Source: Fimisoma sp964619315 (GTDB lineage Bacteria; Bacillota; Clostridia; Peptostreptococcales; Anaerovoracaceae). From it: a stretch of 64,000 bases of DNA. Positions 41,589-50,753 of the stretch are shown in pieces; position 1 is the stretch's first letter, and each line of letters starts with the position of its first letter. The translations under genes were made by a program, and so were the position numbers. Below the pieces are notes generated by a model. That model made no database searches, had not been told where the DNA came from, and was given only the letters and a program-made list of their open reading frames with translations. The stretch lies in assembly GCA_964619315.1 (NCBI GenBank), contig CAZUEH010000002.1, positions 1 through 64,000 on the forward strand, in the 5' to 3' direction.

Positions 41589-42968
41589 TTAAGAATATTT
41601 TTCATTTAGGATTCTTGCAACATAAATTCCACTCGCTGATGCCTGGGAAAGAGAGTGTGTAACTCCCGAACCATCTCCAAGAGCATACAGTCTCGGAACT
41701 GCTGTTTCAAGATTCTCATTTACTTCCACCTTCATGTTATAGAATTTGACCTCTACACCATACAGCAAAGTATCTTCATTTGCAGTTCCAGGTGCAATCT
41801 TATCTAAAGCATAAATCATTTCTATTATATCATCTAATTGACGTTTTGGGATAACTAAACTCAAATCTCCGACTGTCGCATTTAAGGTAGGTCTTGTAAA
41901 GCTCTTTTCCATTCGTTTAGTATTAGTTCTTCTTCCCTTTACCAAATCGCCAAATCTTTGAAGAAGCACGCCGCCTCCTAACATGTTTGAAAGCCTTGCT
42001 ATGGACTCGCCATATTCGTTACTGTCTTCAAAAGGCTCCGTAAACGTATTGGAAACTAAAAGAGCAAAGTTAGTGTTTTCAGTTCTTAACTCAGGATCAG
42101 CATAGCTATGTCCGTTTACAGTGACAATTCCGTTGGTGTTTTCTGTAACTACTTCTCCATATGGATTCATGCAGAAAGTCCTTACAAGATCATTATATTT
42201 GTCAGTTTGATAAACAAATTTACTTTCGTAAACTACATCTGTAATATGTTTAAAGATTTCAGCAGGAAGTTCTACTCTAACGCCGATATCTACTCTGTTT
42301 TTTCTTTGTTTGATTCCCATGCTATCGCATACAGAGCTTACCCACTTAGATCCAGAACGGCCTGTTGCTAAAATAAGGTCGTTGCAAAGATATTCCTCTC
42401 CCTTATCAGTAGTCACTTTGAAGCTACCATCTTCAAGTTTCTCAACTTTATCTAAGGTTGTATAAAACTCCATTTCGATTTTTTCTTTTATATAGTCAAA
42501 AATTTTACCTAGAATTTGTACATTTCTGTCTGTGCCAAGATGTCTAACTTTTGCACCAAGAAGATGTAGGTCATAATGCAACGCTTTAGTTTTAAGTTCA
42601 TTGTCGGTATCGTAAAGCTTCGCTTCCGATCCTCCCATGCTACATAAAACGCTATCAACATATCCCATCAATTCCATGGCTTTTTCTGTACCTACATATC
42701 TGTGAAGGTCGCCACCAAATTGGGTTGTTATATTATATTTTCCATCAGAAAGAGTCCCTGCACCACCATAACCATTCATTATGTGACAAGGGTTACACTT
42801 GATGCAAGTAGGCGTAACGCCTTTTTTTATTGGACAATTTCTTTTTTCTAAAGGTGCCCCTTTATCTATCATTAGCACTTTGGCATTACAATTAAGCTTA
42901 GTAAGCTCATATGCCATAAACACACCACTTGCTCCTGCTCCGACTATAATAATATCGTATTTTTTCAT
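41589..42968 (-). CDS. FAD-dependent oxidoreductase (HI0933-like/BaiN-type)
   Basis: The 459-residue flavoprotein starts YDIIIVGAGASGVFMAYEL (Rossmann GxGxxG) and has a Cys-rich NCPIKKGVTPTCIKCNPCHIMNG segment (about 45-70) that could hold a metal or Fe-S cluster. It then has ATGRSG and the C-terminal LYALGDGSGVTHSLSQASASG motif of the family, which places FAD. Substrate is unknown. ATG 42968 with GGAG nine bases upstream is chosen over 42983. It overlaps no neighbour and leads into the Cys-rich protein 13 bp later. Confidence 0.87.
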   Translation of the reverse strand: MKKYDIIIVGAGASGVFMAYELTKLNCNAKVLMIDKGAPLEKRNCPIKKGVTPTCIKCNPCHIMNGYGGAGTLSDGKYNITTQFGGDLHRYVGTEKAMELMGYVDSVLCSMGGSEAKLYDTDNELKTKALHYDLHLLGAKVRHLGTDRNVQILGKIFDYIKEKIEMEFYTTLDKVEKLEDGSFKVTTDKGEEYLCNDLILATGRSGSKWVSSVCDSMGIKQRKNRVDIGVRVELPAEIFKHITDVVYESKFVYQTDKYNDLVRTFCMNPYGEVVTENTNGIVTVNGHSYADPELRTENTNFALLVSNTFTEPFEDSNEYGESIARLSNMLGGGVLLQRFGDLVKGRRTNTKRMEKSFTRPTLNATVGDLSLVIPKRQLDDIIEMIYALDKIAPGTANEDTLLYGVEVKFYNMKVEVNENLETAVPRLYALGDGSGVTHSLSQASASGIYVARILNEKYS

Positions 42969-43025
42969 TTGTGCATTCTCCATTTTAGTTTAATTTGCAT
43001 TTGAGCAAAATAGGCCATAAAAAGA

Positions 43026-43049
43026 TAAAAACCCCACTAGACGTGGGGT
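43026..43049 (-). terminator. Terminator of the DUF1292 gene
   Basis: On the minus strand ACCCCAC/GTGGGGT with a 5-nt loop, followed by TTTTTAT. Confidence 0.88.
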
Positions 43050-43063
43050 ATTTGTCAATAAGC

Positions 43064-43336
43064 TTATTCTTCCATTATCTTGTCGAACTCTGCAACGATC
43101 TTTTCAAATTCGCTATCGTCTTCGATGTCGATAAGTTCAAATTCGTCTTCGCCTACTTCTTTATATCCATAAATATAGATATCATCAGTGTCGTCGTTAG
43201 GAATCAGGGCTATAAACTCCTTGCCATCATAGTCAAATACTCCCATGATTTCGCATTCAACTTCTACTCCGTCGTCAAATTCTAATGTGATAAAATCAGC
43301 TTCTTCAATTTCAGGAGCTTTTTTTTCTTCTGCCAT
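43064..43336 (-). CDS. DUF1292 family protein
   Basis: The 90-residue very acidic protein is a single DUF1292 domain: ITLEFDDGVEVECEIMGVFDYDGKEFIALIP, then DDIYIYGYKE and EFELIDIEDD. This family is found across Firmicutes, often near ribosomal or DNA-metabolism genes, with no known function. It has a GGAGG site before ATG 43336. It is monocistronic with its own terminator; uvrC lies upstream. Confidence 0.92.
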   Translation of the reverse strand: MAEEKKAPEIEEADFITLEFDDGVEVECEIMGVFDYDGKEFIALIPNDDTDDIYIYGYKEVGEDEFELIDIEDDSEFEKIVAEFDKIMEE

Positions 43337-43400
43337 TTTTTATTCCTCCGCTAAATGAATTATTTCCTACGCCTACTATATCACAATTGACACGCTTTAA

Positions 43401-45224
43401 TCAACTAAAATATTCCTTTATTGTCTTGGCGTTTTGACTAGTTATTCCCTTCACCTGCATCAAATCTTCTTCCGATGCATTTTTTATGTCCTCTATTGAT
43501 TGAAAATGTGCCAAAAGTGCGTTTCTCTTAGTTGGCCCAATCCCATTAATGTTGTCAAGAACTGAGCCTATAGAATTGCGATTATGGAGATTTCTATGAT
43601 AATCTATTGCAAATCTATGAACCTCTTCTTGGATTGTTCCACAATACTTAAACAGAATCGGATCCTGTGCTAAAGCAAACTCTTCTCCTCTGATATTTAC
43701 GAGAGCTCTAGTTCTATGGCTGTCATCCTTTGCCATCCCCAAAACAGGTATAGACAGATTCATTGCCTTAAGGACTTTTTGTGCAGAGGACACTTGCCCC
43801 AATCCGCCATCCATCAATATCAAATCTGGCAAAATCACAAATCCCGGATCGCCAGCTTCTGCTCTTTTAAAACGTCGATATAACATCTCTTGCAAACTCG
43901 CATAATCATCCGGTCCTTTAACCGTCCTTATCTTGAATCTTCTATATGCTTTTTTAATAGGCTTAAGGTTACCAAATACCACCATGGCACCTACTGTATC
44001 CACTCCGTTTGTGTTGGATATATCATAAGCTTCCACCCTGTAATTGTCTTTCTCAACAGCTAATATGGCAGAAAGCCTTTCAACAAGAGAGTCTTCTTTT
44101 TCCTTTGCACTTTTGAGCCGCTCTTCTAAAGTCTTGCTCATTTCTTCTGTGTCTTTTTTGGCTAATTCTAACAACGCCTTCTTCGCACCTCTTTGAGGCA
44201 CATATATATTAACTTTTCTTTCAGCCTTAAGGTTTTGTAGATATTCTTCTATCAACGCAGCTTCTTTTAGAGGTTTGGCCAATATTATTTCTGGAGGTAT
44301 TGATGACCATTGGCTATAGTACTGTTTTATAAACTGTCCCACTAACTCATCATAGTTTTCTTCGCCTTCAGTTTTCATTGCAAAAGTTTCTCTACCACTC
44401 AACTTACCATCCCTTACCGGGAAAAGAACTATAGATGTATTTTCCCCTTTTCCTATAGGTATTATCACATCTAAATCTTTGCCACTAGTCATGGTTACGC
44501 GCTGTATCTCATTTAGTGATTTAACTGATGAGATGTAGTCTCTAAACTTAGCGGCTTCCTCAAAATCCAAATTTTGTGCAGCTTCATTCATTGAGTCATT
44601 AATATAATCAAGTACCATTTTGTGCTTTCCGCCCAAAAATTCCAATACGCTTTCTACTGAATCCCTATAGGTTTTCTTGTCCGCTCCCCCGGTGCATATT
44701 CCAAGGCAATCTTGTATATGATAGTTCAGACACGGCCTTTGGCCTTGAGGGAAATTAAGTGCCGAGCACCTCTTTAGCTTATATATTTTATTCAGAAGTT
44801 CAATAATATTGTTGACTGCACCGACATCGCTGTACGGGCCAAAATACTTATTGCCATCTTTTTTTACAATTCTAGTTTTTATAACTCTCGGAAAATCCTC
44901 TTGCACAGTCACCTTAATATATGGATATGTTTTATCATCTCTAAGCAAAACATTATATTTAGGTTCATATTTTTTAATTAGATTGCACTCTAAAATCAAG
45001 GCTTCCATTTCAGTTTGGCAAGTTATATATTCAAACTCTGTTATGTTGCTAACCATTGATTTAACTTTAGGGCTATGATTAGCTGAATTTTGAAAATATT
45101 GGCGCACCCTATTTCGAAGAGATATCGCCTTACCAACATAAATGACTTGTCCTAACCTGTCTTTATGCATATAAACTCCCGGAGAGTCCGGGAGTTTTTT
45201 TAGGTTTTCTTTGATGTTAAACAT
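43401..45224 (-). CDS. uvrC: UvrABC excinuclease subunit C
   Basis: UvrC makes both incisions of nucleotide excision repair. The 607-residue protein has the GIY-YIG domain at the start (PGVYMHKDRLGQVIYVGKA; 13-95), a Cys-rich turn, the UVR motif (about 205-240; EAAQNLDFEEAAKFRD) that binds UvrB, the RNase-H-like nuclease (about 385-540; EAYDISNTNGVDTVGAMVVF with its Asp) and a HhH end (GIGPTKRNALLAHF, MQVKGITSQNAKTI). All blocks are intact. Upstream is dacF, 1 bp away. Confidence 0.97.
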   Translation of the reverse strand: MFNIKENLKKLPDSPGVYMHKDRLGQVIYVGKAISLRNRVRQYFQNSANHSPKVKSMVSNITEFEYITCQTEMEALILECNLIKKYEPKYNVLLRDDKTYPYIKVTVQEDFPRVIKTRIVKKDGNKYFGPYSDVGAVNNIIELLNKIYKLKRCSALNFPQGQRPCLNYHIQDCLGICTGGADKKTYRDSVESVLEFLGGKHKMVLDYINDSMNEAAQNLDFEEAAKFRDYISSVKSLNEIQRVTMTSGKDLDVIIPIGKGENTSIVLFPVRDGKLSGRETFAMKTEGEENYDELVGQFIKQYYSQWSSIPPEIILAKPLKEAALIEEYLQNLKAERKVNIYVPQRGAKKALLELAKKDTEEMSKTLEERLKSAKEKEDSLVERLSAILAVEKDNYRVEAYDISNTNGVDTVGAMVVFGNLKPIKKAYRRFKIRTVKGPDDYASLQEMLYRRFKRAEAGDPGFVILPDLILMDGGLGQVSSAQKVLKAMNLSIPVLGMAKDDSHRTRALVNIRGEEFALAQDPILFKYCGTIQEEVHRFAIDYHRNLHNRNSIGSVLDNINGIGPTKRNALLAHFQSIEDIKNASEEDLMQVKGITSQNAKTIKEYFS

Positions 45225-45225
45225 G

Positions 45226-46578
45226 TTAAAAATGCCAATTCCGCTTTTTCAAGTCTTCTTCTCGCTCTAATTGCCTTTTGGCTTCCTCTGCAAGTTTTTT
45301 GTTTCTAATTTCAATTCTTCTTTTCTTGTTACGTTTTCTTAAAGATAAGACCGCCCCAGTAAATACTACTGCGCAAATCAACAATAAGCCTATTACTACT
45401 GTCTGAACATTAGTTATACCCCATTTTGAGAAGTACCAACCTTCTTTAACATTAGATTCTGCCACCAAATCAACTGTGTTATACAATTCATCTGCTATAT
45501 AAATCTCAACTACTCCAATCCTCTGTCCTTTTTCTATAGGTGCCATCAAATTGTCTGTATACTTGCATTTAGTGGTTACAAGAGATTCAGATGCACCCAC
45601 CGGTAGATTGACATACCCACCATTAGCAGCAATCGCTGTGACTCTGTTGGTAGTTCCGCCTTTGAGCTTAACTTTTCCAAAATCATGTCCTTTTTCGAAG
45701 GCTACATACTTTGAAACATTCGCTTTGCTGTAATCCATAAGGACTTTCATATCATCAAAACGTGATGCCATGTTTACATCCATTATTACGGTATATATTT
45801 CTACACCATTACAATCTAGTCCTGTAACCATGGTACAGTATTCTTTGCTAAGACTTCCTGTCTTGCCACCAAAAACTCCATCATATTTTTTGACGGTAAA
45901 TGTCATCCCATCAATTTCCCGACTTGCTCCATACAAGAACATGTTGAAACTCTTTAACTCACGGGATTCATACAAGTTTGTCGCTGGAATAGTATGGTCT
46001 GTAGTTGATGAGATTTTTCTTACAGTTTCATTATTTAACGCTTCTTCTGCTATTAACGCCATGTCATATGCTGTGGAAAGTTGTCCGTTTGCAGATAGCC
46101 CACTCGGGTTGACAAGATTTGTAGACGTACATCCAAGCTCTGCTGCTCGTTCATTCATCATATCCGCAAATTTTTCTATTGAGCCTGCCGTTTCTATGGC
46201 TAGTGCATTAGCCGCATCATTAGCGGATGTCAACAAAGCAGCATACATCAATTCCTCGACCGTAATCTTTTCTCCAGGCTGGAGGTACATTTTGGTAGGA
46301 ATAACATTTGTTGCTTCTTTGGGCACCTCAATAACATCATCAAGTTCTAAGTTTTCTGCAGCTATCAAGCAAGTCAAAAGTTTAGTCATGCTGGCTGGTT
46401 CCATTTGCTGGTCAGAATTCTTTTGCCAGATAATCTCTTTTGTATCCGCGCAGTATATTATTGCAGATTTTGCAGTAACTTCAGGTTCTGCTGCTTCCGC
46501 CCACACATAAGTGTCCATGGTAAATGCACCACAAATAATCATGGCGCAAGTAAATATTGTAACAATTTTCTTTTTCAT
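45226..46578 (-). CDS. D-alanyl-D-alanine carboxypeptidase (DacF/PBP5-type)
   Basis: Trims the terminal D-Ala of peptidoglycan stem peptides outside the membrane. The 450-residue protein has a signal peptide (1-28, cleaved near AEA), the serine SxxK motif PASMTKL (Ser63), SxN at SAN (118-120), KTG in FGGKTGSL, and a PBP5_C-like domain (about 300-385). A C-terminal membrane helix (about 400-420) and a basic tail replace the usual amphipathic anchor. uvrC follows 1 bp later. Confidence 0.94.
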   Translation of the reverse strand: MKKKIVTIFTCAMIICGAFTMDTYVWAEAAEPEVTAKSAIIYCADTKEIIWQKNSDQQMEPASMTKLLTCLIAAENLELDDVIEVPKEATNVIPTKMYLQPGEKITVEELMYAALLTSANDAANALAIETAGSIEKFADMMNERAAELGCTSTNLVNPSGLSANGQLSTAYDMALIAEEALNNETVRKISSTTDHTIPATNLYESRELKSFNMFLYGASREIDGMTFTVKKYDGVFGGKTGSLSKEYCTMVTGLDCNGVEIYTVIMDVNMASRFDDMKVLMDYSKANVSKYVAFEKGHDFGKVKLKGGTTNRVTAIAANGGYVNLPVGASESLVTTKCKYTDNLMAPIEKGQRIGVVEIYIADELYNTVDLVAESNVKEGWYFSKWGITNVQTVVIGLLLICAVVFTGAVLSLRKRNKKRRIEIRNKKLAEEAKRQLEREEDLKKRNWHF

Positions 46579-46579
46579 A

Positions 46580-47800
46580 TTATTTTCCGAAAAAATAATC
46601 AGTCATAAGATAGCCATCTTCAAAGTGATTACCAGAAGCATAGGCAGATTTTTCATTAAAAGCTTTCGCTACATCTACTGGTGTTTCAGCACCGCTGTCA
46701 TATATTACATATGGCACAGGGTCAGAACTGTGTGTTCTAATTGCAAGTGGAGTTCTATGATCGGGAACAATTAAAACTTTAAATCTTTCGCCTGTTCCTC
46801 TCAAGTACTCTATAACTGGTTTAATTGCTCTTTGGTCAATATATTCAGCACATTCGATTTTGCCTTCCATATCTCCTTGATGAGAACATTCGTCAGTTCC
46901 CTCCATGTGAAGGTAAACAAAATTCTTGCCTCTTTTGAATGCGTCGATTGTAGCTTGAGCTTTTCCTTCAAAGTTTGTATGAATGTTTCCTGTCGCTCCT
47001 TCTACTTCAATAATTTCAAGGCCAGCAAATATGCCGATTCCCTTTATCAGGTCGACTGCCGAAATAACGCTTCCGTCAACGGAATATTTATCATTGAAGT
47101 TAGGAAGATTCGGTCTAGTTCCTTGTCCCCATATCCAAAGGCTGTTAGCTGGATTTAAACCTTTTGCTACTCTTGCCTTGTTTACCGGGTGTTCTTTCAA
47201 AATTTCATAGCTTTTTTTCATCATGTCTATGAAGATCTGTTGGTCCTTGCCCTTTGGCAGATAATCTCCCGCTTTTCTATCTAATACGTCATGTGGCGGT
47301 GTAAAATCGCACACAGGTTCACCTTTGCTAAAGATCATACAGTGACGATATTGTGTACCTGTATAGAAGTGTATATACTCATTGGCAAACGCATCTCTAG
47401 CGGCTTTTATAAGTTCATCCGCTTCCTCAGTTGTTATATCACCTGCCGCATGGTCTTTGATTATAAAATCATCATAATTGCCTGATGCAGTCGGTTCTAA
47501 TGTCACGAGATTTACACGAAAAGATATATCACTATCCTTCATATCAATGCCTATGGACCCTGCCTCTAAAGAAGATCTACCTGTCAGATATACTCTAGGG
47601 TCATAACCCATAACAGACAAATTGGCCGAATCACTGCCAGGACTTATTCCTTCTGGAACAGTACGACAAGTTCCTACTTCTCCCTTTGATGCAAGTTCAT
47701 CTATACATGGTATATTAGCAACCTCCAATGGAGTTTTGCCATTTAAGCTTTCAATTGGATCATCCCCTGCACCATCAGGTATAGCGATGAAATATTTCAT
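46580..47800 (-). CDS. Cofactor-independent phosphoglycerate mutase (ApgM-like)
   Basis: The 406-residue alkaline-phosphatase-superfamily protein of the archaeal-type ApgM family (the same group is listed as proposed homoserine kinase, TIGR02535). Metal motifs are KYFIAIPDGAGDDP, the Ser nucleophile in SDSANLSVMG, GTDECSHQGDMEGKIECAEYIDQ, and PDHRTP. It interconverts 2- and 3-phosphoglycerate; its position directly after serC, which shares the 3-phosphoglycerate node, favours that activity. ATG 47800 with GGGGGAAA upstream is chosen over an earlier start. Confidence 0.88.
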   Translation of the reverse strand: MKYFIAIPDGAGDDPIESLNGKTPLEVANIPCIDELASKGEVGTCRTVPEGISPGSDSANLSVMGYDPRVYLTGRSSLEAGSIGIDMKDSDISFRVNLVTLEPTASGNYDDFIIKDHAAGDITTEEADELIKAARDAFANEYIHFYTGTQYRHCMIFSKGEPVCDFTPPHDVLDRKAGDYLPKGKDQQIFIDMMKKSYEILKEHPVNKARVAKGLNPANSLWIWGQGTRPNLPNFNDKYSVDGSVISAVDLIKGIGIFAGLEIIEVEGATGNIHTNFEGKAQATIDAFKRGKNFVYLHMEGTDECSHQGDMEGKIECAEYIDQRAIKPVIEYLRGTGERFKVLIVPDHRTPLAIRTHSSDPVPYVIYDSGAETPVDVAKAFNEKSAYASGNHFEDGYLMTDYFFGK

Positions 47801-47819
47801 AAAATTTCCCCCATCATTC

Positions 47820-48911
47820 TTATTTGTTTTCTTGTTCAAATTTTTTCATAAAGTTTATCAACGCCTCTACGCCTTCTTTTGGCATAGCGTTAAAAAGACT
47901 AGCTCTCATTCCTCCTATAGAACGGTGACCTGACAGATTTATGAGTCCTGCCTCCTTTGCCTCAGCGATGAATTTTTTATCAAGAACTTCATCACCAGTG
48001 ACAAATACCACATTCATAAGTGAACGGTCTTCTTTTGCAACATTATTCTTATATAAGCTGCTACCATCAATGTAATCATAAAGCATAGCCGCTTTTTCTA
48101 TGTTGCGTTGTGCCATAGCCTCGATTCCACCTGTTTTCTTAATATTTTTGAAAACTTCTCCTGCTACATATAATGAAAAGCATGGAGGTGTATTGTACAT
48201 CGAGTCATTTTCAGCATGGATTTTATAATCCAAATATGACGGCACATCTTCCTTAGCAAAACCAATAAGATCCTCTCTTATTATAACTATTGTCATTCCA
48301 GCAGGGCCAACATTTTTTTGAGCTCCTGCCCATATTATGCCAAACTTGCTTACATCTATCGGCTTTGAAAGTATGTTGGAGGACATATCTGCAACTAGCG
48401 GAATGTCTCCTGTTTCTGGAATATAGTTGTATGCAGTTCCGTATATGGTATTGTTAGTTGTTATATACACATAGTCCGCATCAGATCTAAACTGTTCCTT
48501 TTTGATCTTAGGCACCCATGTGAACGTATCTTTTTCTGAAGAATCTACAACTTTTATATCTCCAAATTTGCATGCCTCTTTGTAAGCTTTCTTTGCCCAA
48601 GTTCCTGTAATTATGTAATCAGCCTTTTTGCTTTTTCTAAAAAGGTTTAAAGGAATCATTGAAAATTGAAGAGTTCCTCCACCCTGCAAGAACAGCACTT
48701 TATAGTTATCAGGTATCTCCATCAAGTCTCTAAGGTTTTGCTCTGCGTCTTCTGCTATCTGCTTGAATTCTTTAGAACGGTGGCTCATTTCCATTACTGA
48801 CTGACCACTCCCCTCATAGTTGACTAAATTATCTCTGACTTTTTCTAAAACTGCCAAAGGTAAGGTGGATGGACCTGCCGAAAAATTGTAAACTCTATTA
48901 TATTCTGTCAT
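47820..48911 (-). CDS. serC: Phosphoserine aminotransferase
   Basis: Second step of serine synthesis: converts 3-phosphohydroxypyruvate and glutamate to phosphoserine with PLP. The 363-residue class V aminotransferase starts NFSAGPSTLPLAVLEK, has the PLP-Lys in GIIWAGAQKNVGPAGMT (Lys about 194) and the C-terminal INLSGHRSIGGMRASLFNAM. Divergent from serA with a shared promoter region; apgM follows after 19 bp. Confidence 0.96.
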   Translation of the reverse strand: MTEYNRVYNFSAGPSTLPLAVLEKVRDNLVNYEGSGQSVMEMSHRSKEFKQIAEDAEQNLRDLMEIPDNYKVLFLQGGGTLQFSMIPLNLFRKSKKADYIITGTWAKKAYKEACKFGDIKVVDSSEKDTFTWVPKIKKEQFRSDADYVYITTNNTIYGTAYNYIPETGDIPLVADMSSNILSKPIDVSKFGIIWAGAQKNVGPAGMTIVIIREDLIGFAKEDVPSYLDYKIHAENDSMYNTPPCFSLYVAGEVFKNIKKTGGIEAMAQRNIEKAAMLYDYIDGSSLYKNNVAKEDRSLMNVVFVTGDEVLDKKFIAEAKEAGLINLSGHRSIGGMRASLFNAMPKEGVEALINFMKKFEQENK

Positions 48912-48945
48912 GTAAACCTCCGATTCGAAAAAAAAATTTACATAT

Positions 48946-48984
48946 ATTGTACCACTTTACCTTACTTGAGTAAAGTGGTATACT
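48946..48984. promoter_or_regulatory. Overlapping back-to-back promoters of serC and serA in an inverted repeat
   Basis: An 11-bp perfect inverted repeat TACCACTTTAC/GTAAAGTGGTA (48950-48960 and 48970-48980) contains the -35 of both promoters. Plus strand: TTTACC (48956-48961), 17 bp, TATACT (48979-48984) for serA. Minus strand: TTTACT (48974-48969), 17 bp, TACAAT (48951-48946) for serC. The two promoters cover the same 39 bp, so polymerase cannot occupy both, and the repeat could also be a dimer-binding operator. Confidence 0.7.
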
Positions 48985-49020
48985 TATACACAAATCGAAT
49001 TTTTTCTTAAAGGAGGACAT

Positions 49021-50157
49021 ATGTACAAAATCGCAACCCTAAATAAAATTTCAAAGGTAGGTCTCGATCTTCTCGATGACCAATATATAGTCACCGATAA
49101 CATATATGAGGCTGACGGCATCTTAGTCAGAAGCCAAGATATGCATTCCATGGAGCTTTCGGATGATCTTTGGGCAGTAGCAAGAGCAGGTGCCGGAGTA
49201 AATAATATACCTCTTGATAAGTGTGCTGACAAAGGTATCGTCGTATTCAATACACCTGGAGCCAACGCAAATGCAGTAAAAGAATTAGTATTGTCTGGTC
49301 TTTTTCTGGCAGCAAGAAATATTCCAAAAGCATTAGCTTGGGCTTCATCTCTAACAGAAAACATCAGTGCAACTGTTGAAAAAGGCAAGTCTCAATTTGC
49401 TGGCACAGAAATATCCGGCAAAACTTTGGGCGTAGTTGGTCTTGGCGCAATAGGCAGAAAGATTGCAATTTCTGCTAACGCACTTGGCATGGAAGTCCTT
49501 GGATATGACCCATATTATTCGGGCGAAGTTGAAGGCACAAAAGTATTCACTTCTCTAGAAGAAATGCTTCCGGAATGTGATTACGTTACTATTCATGTCC
49601 CTGCTATGGCAACCACCAAAGGAATGTTCAACAAAGAAACATTTGCGATAATGAAAAACTCTGCAGTTTTGCTTAATTTTTCAAGAGACAATTTAGTTAA
49701 CGACGTTGACCTTTTAGTAGCTTTAGAAACAGGTGCCCTTGCTGGCTATGTCACTGATTTTCCTAACGATATGCTTGCTAACAGAGAAAATGTTATTTTA
49801 CTACCACATATTGGAGCTTCAACTGCAGAAGCAGAAGACAATTGCGCTTCAATGGCTGTGGAACAAATTATGGATTTCTTTGAAAACGGTAATATTAAGA
49901 ATTCAGTTAACTTCCCAGCTGTGGACATGGGCCCAATTGGCAAGAATTCCAGAATCTCTGTTTTCACCAAAGGCATAGAAGACCCTGTGGTGGAGATTTC
50001 CCAAATCCTTGATACTGCCGAAATCGAAATCGCTTCAGTCATGGGCGCCATGAAAGGCGACTACGGATATGTGCTTCTTGAGTTAAAGAGTGAAGATGCT
50101 ACTCCAGTCATATTTTACGACAATAGAATCGTAAGATATCGTTCATTCAGCAGGTAA
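49021..50157 (+). CDS. serA: D-3-phosphoglycerate dehydrogenase (SerA family)
   Basis: First step of serine synthesis: 3-phosphoglycerate to 3-phosphohydroxypyruvate with NAD+. The 378-residue 2-hydroxyacid dehydrogenase has the NAD motif VGLGAIGRKIA (about 146), the Arg in LNFSRDNLV (about 225) and the His in LLPHIGASTAEAEDN (about 270). A C-terminal 70-residue ACT-like regulatory part follows (RISVFTKGIEDPVVEISQIL). AAAGGAGG lies before ATG 49021. Confidence 0.95.
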   Translation: MYKIATLNKISKVGLDLLDDQYIVTDNIYEADGILVRSQDMHSMELSDDLWAVARAGAGVNNIPLDKCADKGIVVFNTPGANANAVKELVLSGLFLAARNIPKALAWASSLTENISATVEKGKSQFAGTEISGKTLGVVGLGAIGRKIAISANALGMEVLGYDPYYSGEVEGTKVFTSLEEMLPECDYVTIHVPAMATTKGMFNKETFAIMKNSAVLLNFSRDNLVNDVDLLVALETGALAGYVTDFPNDMLANRENVILLPHIGASTAEAEDNCASMAVEQIMDFFENGNIKNSVNFPAVDMGPIGKNSRISVFTKGIEDPVVEISQILDTAEIEIASVMGAMKGDYGYVLLELKSEDATPVIFYDNRIVRYRSFSR

Positions 50158-50338
50158 CCTTATAAAATAATACAAAAAATGCATTTTTTGCTTGTTCTTT
50201 TCTACCATTTTGAGGTATAATACTTACAAATACTAACTATAGTTCAATAAAATCGGAACATAAATGCTACTATGCGTTGCATTTTATAATATATTTGGTA
50301 TAATTAACAAAACATGACATCATGGGGAGTGACGAAAA

Positions 50339-50689
50339 ATGGTTAAAAATCGAAGCAACTTTAAAATGGGTACAGTTGAAATGCTAATCCTATTCCTTTT
50401 AAACATGAAGGATTTATACGGATATGAAATAACATCGATTGTTGACAGAATATCCGACGGGCAAATAGGCATCACTGAAAGCACCCTCTATCCTACCTTG
50501 TACAAACTGTTGGGTAACGAGTACATTACTGACAGAGAAGTTCAAGTGGGCAAAAGACGTACCAGAGTGTACTATCATTTAGAAGAGTCAGGAAAAAAAC
50601 ATCTGGAAATGTTGCTAAAGGAGTATAATAAAAATACTGCTGGCATCTGCAAGATTTTGTCCTGCACTTCACTCGACGAAGCTGAATAA
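50339..50689 (+). CDS. PadR-family transcriptional regulator
   Basis: The 116-residue winged-helix protein has the PadR signature: MGTVEMLILFLLNMKDLYGYEITS, the wing STLYPTLYKLLGNEYITDRE..VGKRRTRVYYHLEESG and a short C-terminal helix for dimerisation. PadR proteins repress stress or resistance genes and often act beside their targets. Here no DUF1700 or efflux gene follows, and the next gene is on the other strand behind a terminator. A TATAAT at 50301 and nearby suggests a separate promoter. Confidence 0.92.
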   Translation: MVKNRSNFKMGTVEMLILFLLNMKDLYGYEITSIVDRISDGQIGITESTLYPTLYKLLGNEYITDREVQVGKRRTRVYYHLEESGKKHLEMLLKEYNKNTAGICKILSCTSLDEAE

Positions 50690-50705
50690 TAATTTAAAAC
50701 TAAAA

Positions 50706-50737
50706 TAAAGCGAGCAGTTACATGACTGCTCGCTTTA
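50706..50737. terminator. Bidirectional terminator between padR and the lipid kinase
   Basis: A 12-bp perfect stem AAAGCGAGCAGT/ACTGCTCGCTTT (50707-50718, 50725-50736) with a 6-nt loop and A/T-rich flanks serves both converging genes. Confidence 0.88.
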
Positions 50738-50753
50738 TATTTATTGTTTAATT

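Noticed and set aside
45770..46510. 246-residue open frame on the plus strand inside dacF
   Set aside because: Antisense to the signal peptide and SxxK regions of a well-supported carboxypeptidase; composition is that of a shadow frame.
49733..49978. 81-residue plus-strand frame inside serA
   Set aside because: It is in another frame of the strongly supported dehydrogenase and covers its catalytic His region; only a shadow.
50170..50190. AAAAAATGCATTTTTT palindrome after serA as a terminator
   Set aside because: The stem is pure A/T with almost no loop, so it is too weak to be called a terminator; serA has no convincing terminator before padR.
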